From Leptospira sp. WS92.C1 (GTDB lineage Bacteria; Spirochaetota; Leptospiria; Leptospirales; Leptospiraceae), in assembly GCF_040833975.1 (NCBI RefSeq), contig NZ_CP162132.1, forward strand, positions 1 through 63,273: a DNA stretch of 63,273 nucleotides. The letters run 5' to 3'. The position numbers and the translations under genes were made by a program. Positions 55,164 to 63,273 of this stretch are shown piece by piece. Numbering within the stretch: position 1 is the stretch's first letter; the number at the start of each line of letters is the position of its first letter. The notes beneath the pieces were generated by a model. The model was not told the DNA's origin, did not search any database, and worked only from the letters and a program-made list of their open reading frames with translations.

Positions 55164-55720
55164 ATAACGATAAAAAAAAGAACGCCATACTCGGCCAAAG
55201 AACCGGCTTTTCCAAATCATCGGACGAAACTTCCATTTTACAAGTCGACAAAGTAGCTGATGAATTAAATCAACTCCACCAATCGATACTTACGGCTGGT
55301 AAAAATATGATTCGTTTTGCGATTGAAGCAGGCGAACTTCTTGTGAAAAAAAGAGAAGAGCTTAAACACGGAGAATACACCCAGTGGATAGAAAATAATC
55401 TTACATTTAAGATTCGCACAGCTCAACGATATACAAAAGTCTATGAAATACGAGACACCCTAAAAGCGTCAGCGCTGACGCATTTGGAAGACGCCTACAA
55501 ACTAATAGCCGGAAACATTGCTGAAGAGAAGGAGCTCAATCCTGTCGAAAAGCCAAGTTACAATTTTAAAGAGGTTTATTTAAAATTTAAATCTGGAGCC
55601 CGACTTCCGGCCAAAGAAAAGATCTTTCTCAAAGATTATTTAAAATCTGAAAAAGAGCGAATCCTATCCGCGACAAATAAAAAGATCAGCAAAATCGACC
55701 AGGATTTAAACTTACTTTGA
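55160..55720 (+). CDS. parB: ParB-like partition/DUF3102-type protein
   Basis: 186 residues. Instead of a ParB nuclease-fold it has a helical core with AGELLVKKREELKHGEYTQWIENNLTFKIRTAQRYTKVYE, as in DUF3102 proteins and the second partition gene of phage LE1-type replicons. Basic, helical C-terminus. Probably the centromere-binding partner of ParA. Confidence 0.65.
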   Translation: MNNDKKKNAILGQRTGFSKSSDETSILQVDKVADELNQLHQSILTAGKNMIRFAIEAGELLVKKREELKHGEYTQWIENNLTFKIRTAQRYTKVYEIRDTLKASALTHLEDAYKLIAGNIAEEKELNPVEKPSYNFKEVYLKFKSGARLPAKEKIFLKDYLKSEKERILSATNKKISKIDQDLNLL

Positions 55721-56152
55721 TTGCGGCTAAATTCAGGCACTTAATTTAAGTGCCCAAAAAAATTCTTCATCTGAAATAAAAAAGTAGTACCCAAAAGAGT
55801 ACTGGTATATTATTGTACCAGCATATCTCCTAACCCGAGATTCGAGATCAATGGCCTGCGAAGATGTGGTAGTTGACGCAGGCCGACTTCATCCTTTCCT
55901 TTTCAATACGCAAAATAATATATTATGTCTCTTTTTTATGTTTGACTTTTTTATGGATAAATCGTCTAGAGTTATACATTCTTAGGCGACATAACTAAGA
56001 AACGGTCACTACCACTTTGACCGAAAGATCTCGAATCGAGGACCTACCAATTGGCTCTCTGCCTAAATTATAGTTCCCCGTTTCAAAAAGAGTAGGGCAA
56101 ACTCTGCCGTGCCTAGCCCGATGTATGTCTGGCACTGCAACAGGAAAATAAC
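55721..56152. other. Structured region between parB and rep: probable origin/centromere and rep leader
   Basis: 432 bp with no gene. Several perfect inverted repeats: GGCACTTAA-T-TTAAGTGCC (55736-55754), CTGGTA/TACCAG (55802-55821), GGCCTGCG/CGCAGGCC (55853-55884), and a nested pair GATTCGAGATC (55839-55849) with GATCTCGAATC (56027-56037) enclosing GTGGTAGT (55866-55873) with ACTACCAC (56008-56015). Not iterons. Looks like a folded leader RNA or a binding-site array. Confidence 0.6.
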
Positions 56153-57310
56153 GTGGAAAATACAATTTCCGACGGAGCAACCCCTTATATTCTCCCAGAG
56201 AAATTAAGGGATAAATACAACAAGGTTGAATATATTCTTGTAAATGGAAGAAACCTAACCGACGGACAAAAGTTGTTAGCGTCTTTGATCCAAATTCTCT
56301 CTGTTCGACCAGAAGGATGCACTTTAACAAACAAAGATTTTGCTATTGCATTGGAATGGACTCCAAAAGCGGTTAGCACTTGCGTTTCTCGTTTAGTGAA
56401 AAAGCAAATCATCTCTATTGAGTTCATCGATACTTCAAGAGGAAAACTAAGAGTCCTTCGCTCTTTACTCCAACCCCTCGCGGCAACCCAGGTGCCCCAA
56501 ATTGCGGATATCTCTCCCCAAGCTAAGGATAGCCCACCGCACATTGAGGCACCCTCTCCCCAAAACCCATCATCTGAGGCATCCTCGAATTGCGGACCAA
56601 ATATTATAACAAGAAAAGAGTATCATAGTCTAGAAAAAGAAAAAATAGATAATACACACGTTCTCTCTCCTCAAGATGAATGGTTCGATGTCATCCCCCA
56701 AAAAGCTAAAGAGCGAATTGAGAAAACGAAATTTGACTACAAACCAATAAAAGATAAGGAAACCGAATCTATCGAGAAATGGAAGGAGTATCAAAACAAC
56801 GAAAATCCTTCTATCATTTTGGAGTACCTTTCAAAACTAATTTTAATTAAAGATTCAGAGAGATATAAAACAAAAGAATTCTGGGCATCCATGCCGGTAA
56901 ATATTGCTTCGACCTTTTCGTATATGGATCAAATTAGGAATACCTATAATGCCCTTTTGATAGATTCTGAGATTAAGCCAAGACGATCTAAACCGAAAGA
57001 AAATAAAGCATACCCCAACACCCTATCTAAACCTACTTGGTCCTCTGGAAATAAGCCGGTTGTTAATAAGAAAAATCATGAGCCGACTTGGGAAGGATTG
57101 ATGAGTTGGTCAAATGAAAAGTTTAAAGAATCTACATTCGAAAATTTGAGAAAGGTAAAATACGACTTCAGAGGAGATAGCGTATATATTTTAGAACCAA
57201 TTGCTGAATCTTTAGAAAGAATCATCCGAAAGTATTTTTACCAGTTAATGAAAGAACCGATCGCAGTATTTTTTCATGAATCGGTAGAGAAAATGGAGGA
57301 GGCCGCGTAA
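56153..57310 (+). CDS. Plasmid replication initiator
   Basis: 385 residues, GTG start. Winged helix in 30-100 (LTDGQKLLASLIQIL, TNKDFAIALEWTPKAVSTCVSRLVKKQI), Pro/Gln/Ser linker, then FWASMPVNIASTFSYMDQIRNTYNAL. Paralog of the phage-block initiator at 48226 over the same two domains. Located after parAB as in Leptospira LE1-type replicons. Followed 4 bp on by the helicase loader. Confidence 0.75.
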   Translation: MENTISDGATPYILPEKLRDKYNKVEYILVNGRNLTDGQKLLASLIQILSVRPEGCTLTNKDFAIALEWTPKAVSTCVSRLVKKQIISIEFIDTSRGKLRVLRSLLQPLAATQVPQIADISPQAKDSPPHIEAPSPQNPSSEASSNCGPNIITRKEYHSLEKEKIDNTHVLSPQDEWFDVIPQKAKERIEKTKFDYKPIKDKETESIEKWKEYQNNENPSIILEYLSKLILIKDSERYKTKEFWASMPVNIASTFSYMDQIRNTYNALLIDSEIKPRRSKPKENKAYPNTLSKPTWSSGNKPVVNKKNHEPTWEGLMSWSNEKFKESTFENLRKVKYDFRGDSVYILEPIAESLERIIRKYFYQLMKEPIAVFFHESVEKMEEAA

Positions 57311-57314
57311 GGAT

Positions 57315-58160
57315 ATGAATCTGAAAAAATTGATACCAGTTCGGGAAGGAAGTCCTAACTGTTCTCAATGCGGGGGAGTTGGATTTTCACTCACGGTTAA
57401 TGTCTCAGGAGCTTTTTCAGGCGTGCTTTCGCTTTGCCATTGTATTTCTGAAAACTGTCCATGCGAAGGGAAATCACCTTGGAGAATCTATGACGAAAAG
57501 GAAAGAAAACTCGTACCTTGTATTTGCCAGTCGGCAAGAATTGAATTGGGTAAGTATGAAATGATTTTCAAGAAGTCAGGAATTCCACAGAAATATAAAT
57601 TTAGAACATTGGATCAGATGGACCAAGACGAAACCATTGGCGTAGATTTTACGATTGCACATGATTGGGCTAGTGATATGGTTTTGAACTGGAAACCGGA
57701 TAAGACTTCGAGTCAGGGATTATACCTATGGGGACCTCCGGGATCGGGGAAGACACTCTTGGCTTGTGGGATATTGAATGAGCTAATCTTTCGATACAAA
57801 GTGAACTGCAAATACGCAAAGATTAACAGAGATTTTCTGGATGCGCTCAAAGACACGTATCAAAGAGACTCACAATTTCATGGAAAAGAAAAAAGTATCG
57901 AAACTGAATTTGCGGAAGTGGAAGTTTTAGTTTTAGATGATTTCGGTGTTCAAAAAGAAACAGATTGGTCCAACTCGAAATTATATGATTTAATTGATGC
58001 GCGTTATGAAAAAGAAAAATTGACTATTCTAACATCGAATCATCCATCGATCGCATTGAAAGAGCAAGCGGAAGGTAGAGTCTATTCTCGATTACAAGAG
58101 ATGGTACACGAAATCCATTTAGAGGATTGCGGCGATTATAGAGAAAAGTTAATTAAATAA
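57315..58160 (+). CDS. DnaC/IstB-type helicase loader ATPase
   Basis: 281 residues. N-terminal Cys clusters (CSQCGG, CHC, CPCEG, CIC) make a zinc module. Walker A WGPPGSGKT (about 141-149), Walker B VLVLDDFG (about 200-207), sensor LTSNHP. Loads host DnaB onto the origin opened by the initiator next door. No phage-coded helicase is present. Confidence 0.85.
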   Translation: MNLKKLIPVREGSPNCSQCGGVGFSLTVNVSGAFSGVLSLCHCISENCPCEGKSPWRIYDEKERKLVPCICQSARIELGKYEMIFKKSGIPQKYKFRTLDQMDQDETIGVDFTIAHDWASDMVLNWKPDKTSSQGLYLWGPPGSGKTLLACGILNELIFRYKVNCKYAKINRDFLDALKDTYQRDSQFHGKEKSIETEFAEVEVLVLDDFGVQKETDWSNSKLYDLIDARYEKEKLTILTSNHPSIALKEQAEGRVYSRLQEMVHEIHLEDCGDYREKLIK

Positions 58161-58358
58161 ACACGCCTCAAAGGACATGTTTGATAAACGATTATCAATA
58201 ACAAATAAAATTTTTTATCCCTGTAGTATCCTTCAAAATTATTAAATATTCCAAAAAAGAATATTTTTTAAAAATTATAGTACAAGCTTAATGAATATTA
58301 TATATGTAGAATGTTATAATAATTGATATTATTTATAAAATTTGGAAATTAAAGATAG

Positions 58359-59264
58359 ATGAATGTTCCGTTGCCCCGCTATTTTAATATAGGAAATGTG
58401 TCTTCTTTTGTTAATCAGGTTATAGATGAAAATCGTATTCCTAAGTCCAGCGAGTTTACATTTGATTTCACTGAGTTAAAATTTATCGAACCAGCAGGAA
58501 TAACAGCCTTAAGTTCAATAGTTGAATTTTTAATAAAGAACGGAGCCACGGTAGAGTTTTATTATTTTAAAACATCTCTGATTTCGAAAGATTCAGCCCT
58601 TAGCTATTTAGATGATTCAATGTTTTTCAATCGCTATCTCAATGTGAGGCTAAATCCTAATTCCTCAATTCGAAATTCTTCATTAGCATTGGAACAAATC
58701 GATACAGAAGGCGCTTATCAGTGGACTGAGTTATTTTTGTTACCTTGGTTGAAAAGAGAAATAGGATTGGACAAGCGCTTGCGACTAGAGAGCCTTCGCA
58801 TCTCACTTATTGAAATATTTAATAACATTTCAGACCATTCCGATGAAAAAATTGCCTGCCTGTTTGCACAACATTATCCGAATAAAAAACAAATTAGATT
58901 GGCAATTTCGGATTTTGGGAAAGGTATTCCTGAGAATGTGAAAAAGGTAATGCCAACCTTGGCGGATTCCATGGCGATTCAAAAAGCGACCGAAGCTGGT
59001 TTTTCTACACATTCAAAACCGACAAATAGAGGGGCCGGATTGGATCTTTTGAAGAAAAATATAGTCAATGATAACGGCGGTAACCTTACAATATTGTCAA
59101 ATAAAGGTATTCTTTACATAAATAAAGGAATTGCTGGAACCGAGGATTACCGTTATTATGATTTTGAACCGAATTTGTCCGGGTACCCTGGTACACTAAT
59201 TCATCTCAATATAAACACAGAGCTTTATATTGGGGAAGAAGAGAAGGAGGAATTTCAATGGTAA
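58359..59264 (+). CDS. STAS-GHKL ATPase fusion
   Basis: 301 residues. Residues 20-70 form a STAS-like fold (EFTFDFTELKFIEPAGITAL). 145-240 form a GHKL ATP pocket: N box IEIFNNISDHS (151-161), G1 ISDFGKGIPE (183-192), G2 NRGAGLDLL (223-231). No kinase phosphoacceptor. Resembles anti-sigma/anti-anti-sigma switch parts joined in one protein. Overlaps the next gene by 7 bp. Low G+C, foreign-looking cargo next to an IS. Confidence 0.75.
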   Translation: MNVPLPRYFNIGNVSSFVNQVIDENRIPKSSEFTFDFTELKFIEPAGITALSSIVEFLIKNGATVEFYYFKTSLISKDSALSYLDDSMFFNRYLNVRLNPNSSIRNSSLALEQIDTEGAYQWTELFLLPWLKREIGLDKRLRLESLRISLIEIFNNISDHSDEKIACLFAQHYPNKKQIRLAISDFGKGIPENVKKVMPTLADSMAIQKATEAGFSTHSKPTNRGAGLDLLKKNIVNDNGGNLTILSNKGILYINKGIAGTEDYRYYDFEPNLSGYPGTLIHLNINTELYIGEEEKEEFQW

Positions 59265-59548
59265 TTTATTTAAAAGACTATATTCAATCAGGTTCATCTT
59301 ATCGAGATGGCGAAATTATTTATAAACTTTTAATTCATAATTTTCCAATCAACGAGAAAATAATTATTTCCTTTAAGGATTTTGGGGCAGTCTCTTCTTC
59401 TTTTGTAAATGTGGCTTTTGTTCAGCTACTTGAGAATTTCTCATTCGACGAAATTAGGAAAAAATTAAATTTTATAGATACCTTGAAAGTACACACGAAT
59501 TTGATTAAGGATCGATTTGAATTCGAGACAAATGTTCGAGTTAAGTAA
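59258..59548 (+). CDS. STAS-like DUF4325 protein
   Basis: 96 residues. ISFKDFGAVSSSFVNVAFVQLL is the DUF4325 signature (the SSSF loop replacing the STAS phosphoserine site), with FIDTLKVHTNLIKDRFEF end. DUF4325 is commonly beside GHKL ATPases, suggesting a binding partner controlled by nucleotide state. Confidence 0.75.
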   Translation: MVIYLKDYIQSGSSYRDGEIIYKLLIHNFPINEKIIISFKDFGAVSSSFVNVAFVQLLENFSFDEIRKKLNFIDTLKVHTNLIKDRFEFETNVRVK

Positions 59549-59610
59549 GTTGATAAATAGAATCAGAGTCACTATTCGTTTTTATATTTAGATCATTAGA
59601 GAAATTAGAA

Positions 59611-60132
59611 TTGAATATTGTTAGTAAAGATTACGAACATATTTCACAAATAATTTTACCTCAATATTTTTTAGAGTTCTCTAAACGCATTTTGAATCCT
59701 ATTCCTATGGAAAATTTTTACAAAAAAGGAGTAGGGGAATCTTTTATTTTTAAAACTATAAAAAACCATTACAAATTAAATAGTAAGATAGATTTCTCCG
59801 GTTGTTATGTGTTTATAGAAGGAGAAACGAATCAATATGTCGGGATTTCGAAAAAAATACCTACTCGAATCCGACAGCATCTAAAAGGCGTTACCCATTA
59901 TCATTCTTCATTAGCATATTTAATGGCTAAAAATAATTTAGACCTTGGGTTGCGAAGAGATGTTAGTATGGAAAATAAAAATTTCATAGCAGAATTTAGA
60001 AAAGCTCAAAAGAAAATTTCTACTTGGGGATTGTCCGTGATAGAAATCGTTGACCCGGTCGAACTTTATCTTTTTGAAGTCTATGCCTCTCTAAAATTAA
60101 ATACCATCTATAATTCGTTTGAGACTCATTAA
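59611..60132 (+). CDS. GIY-YIG nuclease
   Basis: 173 residues from TTG 59611. GCYVFIEG then YVGISKKIPTRIRQHLKG gives the GIY-YIG Tyr pair, Arg and His; VELYLFEVYASLKLNTIYN gives the catalytic Glu and terminal Asn. Separate from UvrC. Third gene of a same-strand cassette (62 bp gap). Likely the DNA-cutting effector of the STAS-GHKL pair. An internal start is possible. Confidence 0.65.
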   Translation: MNIVSKDYEHISQIILPQYFLEFSKRILNPIPMENFYKKGVGESFIFKTIKNHYKLNSKIDFSGCYVFIEGETNQYVGISKKIPTRIRQHLKGVTHYHSSLAYLMAKNNLDLGLRRDVSMENKNFIAEFRKAQKKISTWGLSVIEIVDPVELYLFEVYASLKLNTIYNSFETH

Positions 60133-60156
60133 GGCTTTATAAAAATTATAATTATT

Positions 60157-61303
<1,147 letters not shown>

Positions 61304-61310
61304 AATTATT

Positions 61311-61649
61311 CCCTTGCTCATAAAATATAAAAGGTTAATTTATATCCCACTTAAAATAGTTTAGGCCATAAAATTAGAAATATTTTTTGTTAAATGAATA
61401 AACTGGCTATTTGAAATATCAAAACCTATCAATTTATATATTAGTGCGGTTGTCCTATGCCTTGGATAAGTTATTTACACGTTAGTCATTTTGTTAAATG
61501 ATTAAATTTTTAATTCTCCTACGTGAGCTGCTTTAAAAACTTTTCGACAATTCTAACAAATTTATTGAATTCGATCTATATGGTTTGTTTTATGCCAATG
61601 GGACACACTTTTGCATATAATATGCGAAAGTGTGATCGATTTGGTAAAG
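61311..61649. other. AT-rich region upstream of the envelope operon
   Basis: No gene I can support. It must contain the promoter of the envelope operon. GGTTAATTTATATCCC, TTGTTAAATG and similar AT-rich pieces could serve, but none is decisive. Confidence 0.4.
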
Positions 61650-62525
61650 ATGAAAAAAATATCGATATTCGTATTAATTTTACTTACTTCCTCCATTTGG
61701 AGTGAGGAAATCCGTATCGCGGACGAAGTTTTTTTTGGAGTAATAGTTTCACAAACCTCTGAAGAGGTAGTTTTTCAATGGAAAGGACAAAAGTATTCGT
61801 TTCCAAGAAGTTCCGTAGACTCTATTAAATCCGAATCAAAGGATATTGACCGATCCTTTGCTATAGTTTCAGTTTCTGCTCAAGGCGGAACAGTGATTCG
61901 CGGCTACATTCTTGAAAATAAAAATGAGATTATAGTTATTCAAACGGATTTAGGGATTATTAAATTAACTCAAAGCAAAGTCTTAAAAATTGAAGGGCAA
62001 AGGGATTCTGACTTTTCTCCAAATCCAAAGTACCTTTTAAGCAATCGTGCAAAATTAAATTATCTTACATTAAGTCTTGGTCCTGGAGCTTTATTAAATT
62101 CAAACAGCGGGCTTCAGAAAAATTTCGGTTTCATAAGAATCCAATTTGATCCTTCTCTTTTTAACTTAGATCGATTTGGAAAAATTGGAATAACAATAGA
62201 AGGGCTATCTTCAGAAAATAAGAAAGGCGAAGGCTCTGCATTCGATTCTTATTTAATGCACATTTCGTATTCATACTACTTCCGTGAGGGAAAGCAATTT
62301 CAACCATTTGCAAGGTTGCGAGCGGGAGGAGGGGTTCTTCTAATCAAAAACGAAGAGGAAGCTTTAACTCCCTACGTTTATAGCGGATCAGTTGTCTTCG
62401 GATTGAGAACCATGATCTCAGATCAATTCTATTTAGATACAGCTTATTCAGTAGGCGGTATATCTGGTCGAACAAAAGGCGTTAACTACCAAGAGTTTTC
62501 AATTGGAACTGGGATAAGATTATGA
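61650..62525 (+). CDS. Outer-membrane-like beta-barrel protein
   Basis: 291 residues from ATG 61650, signal peptide MKKISIFVLILLTSSIWS. The N-terminal third repeats a small beta unit (VSQTSEEVVFQWKGQKYSFPRSS, ILENKNEIIVIQTDLGIIKL). The last 150 residues alternate strands (FGFIRIQFDPSLF, YLMHISYSYYFREG, FARLRAGGGVLLI, SIGTGIRL) as in 8-strand OmpA/W-like barrels ending in an aromatic/aliphatic residue. First gene of the surface operon; ATGA overlap downstream. Confidence 0.65.
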   Translation: MKKISIFVLILLTSSIWSEEIRIADEVFFGVIVSQTSEEVVFQWKGQKYSFPRSSVDSIKSESKDIDRSFAIVSVSAQGGTVIRGYILENKNEIIVIQTDLGIIKLTQSKVLKIEGQRDSDFSPNPKYLLSNRAKLNYLTLSLGPGALLNSNSGLQKNFGFIRIQFDPSLFNLDRFGKIGITIEGLSSENKKGEGSAFDSYLMHISYSYYFREGKQFQPFARLRAGGGVLLIKNEEEALTPYVYSGSVVFGLRTMISDQFYLDTAYSVGGISGRTKGVNYQEFSIGTGIRL

Positions 62526-63273
62526 AATGTCATTTAATCTTTTTTATATTTATTCTTTTTAGCATAAAGTGTGCTGCTGATCCGATTAGTGAAAATGAAA
62601 AGAAAAATGAATCAAAAGTTATATGGTTTCGAACTGCTGATAGAACTGGAGAAGTCGCGAAAATCGAATGGCTTTGTAGCGAAGAAACTAAATCAAAAAT
62701 ATTGTTACTAGGTAAAAGTTTTAGCGGCCTAGAAATACCTTTTAAATCAAAATTCCACGCGGCTACTTTAAACTCTGTTAGTACTGGCGATAAGTTTATA
62801 ATCAAATGCGGCGATGGTCAAGATTTCTCAAAGAATTCTATGATTGGAGTCATCGAAGATCCTTCTCCAAAGACTTTATTTCTTATTGGAGGTATTGGTG
62901 ATCAATTATCTCCGATCGCGCAAGTCGACGCTTATAGCCCAACACAAAACATTTGGATCCCTAATATAACATCGGTACCTACACCGCGACATTCATCGGT
63001 TATATTGAATCATCTTGGTAAAATTTATATTTTAGGTGGACGAACAACTACTACGACAACGGGGATCGTTGAATCTTTTGATCCTAAATCGAATCAATGG
63101 ACAAGGCTCTCAGATATGCCTGTTCCATTACAAGGACATACTGGAGTTTCCTTGAATGGATATATTTATTTGTTTGGCGGTTCGACGACTCCGGATATGA
63201 CTACTGGCACTCTCCCGCCATTTTCAATCTATCGATTCGACGCTACTTCAGGTTTAGGTTCATGGACAACTAT
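62522..63273 (+). CDS. Kelch-repeat lipoprotein, N-terminal part (continues at position 1)
   Basis: Begins MKCHLIFFIFILFSIKC, lipobox SIKC. Residues 110-250 carry Kelch blades: LFLIGGIGDQ, KIYILGGRTT, GYIYLFGGSTT with intervening WIPNI, QWTRLSD and SWTTI turns. The window ends after two bases of a codon and the frame continues at base 1, giving about 437 residues in all. Surface beta-propeller; partner unknown. Confidence 0.85.
   Translation, partial: MKCHLIFFIFILFSIKCAADPISENEKKNESKVIWFRTADRTGEVAKIEWLCSEETKSKILLLGKSFSGLEIPFKSKFHAATLNSVSTGDKFIIKCGDGQDFSKNSMIGVIEDPSPKTLFLIGGIGDQLSPIAQVDAYSPTQNIWIPNITSVPTPRHSSVILNHLGKIYILGGRTTTTTTGIVESFDPKSNQWTRLSDMPVPLQGHTGVSLNGYIYLFGGSTTPDMTTGTLPPFSIYRFDATSGLGSWTT

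Overview
The window looks like one complete circular molecule of 63,273 bp, a phage-plasmid (plasmid prophage) of a Leptospira-type spirochete. The gene cut by the right edge (62522 onward) continues in the same frame, with no stop, at position 1. Together they make one Kelch lipoprotein of about 437 residues. Spirochete origin is inferred from the low G+C, the permissive lipoproteins, a rep/parA replicon resembling those I know from Leptospira plasmids and phage LE1, and IS types common there. I could not run a search, so species is not assigned.

Layout. (1) 61650-63273 plus 1-5631, plus strand: a six-gene overlapping envelope operon (outer-membrane-like protein, Kelch lipoprotein, small anchored protein, 884-aa protein, SGNH hydrolase, small lipoprotein). 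(2) 5654-8243: a regulatory knot with a repressor and two tandem palindromic operators, plus a LuxI/FeeM-like acyl-transferase gene in operon with a seven-helix membrane sensor. (3) 8486-10890: overlapping umuD-umuC-SRAP damage operon. (4) 11243-19882: accessory counter-defence and defence cargo: an AcrVA2-like anti-CRISPR, a single-chain Type ISP restriction-modification enzyme, and an AAA ATPase/PIN nuclease pair. (5) 20268-21557: a frameshifted IS3-family element. (6) 22273-51862, minus strand: the phage genome proper, read from right to left: early recombination and replication genes (Bet, PD-(D/E)XK nuclease, initiator), a putative DNA hypermodification cluster (DUF488, methyltransferase-Mom fusion, ParB-like), terminase, portal, scaffold, capsid, connectors, tail with a programmed -1 frameshift, tape measure, fibres, and lysis genes. 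(7) 52132-54268: the lysogeny switch, where a palindrome sits inside the spacer of a consensus early promoter, and an ImmR/ImmA pair. (8) 54441-58160: plasmid replicon (parA, parB-like, structured origin/leader, rep, DnaC-like loader). (9) 58359-60132: STAS-GHKL ATPase, DUF4325 and GIY-YIG nuclease cassette. (10) 60157-61303: an intact IS481-like element with a 7-bp target duplication.

How it works together (inference): the parA/rep module keeps the circle as a plasmid. Four repressors with separate palindromic operators control the lytic block and cargo. On induction the early promoter at about 52132-52158 would fire the whole minus-strand block. The cargo protects the lysogen (Type ISP, ATPase-PIN, GHKL cassette) and the phage (AcrVA2-like, DNA hypermodification). 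The acyl-transferase/sensor pair is the best candidate for an undescribed phage-borne signalling system; the Mom-type cluster is the best candidate for an undescribed DNA modification.
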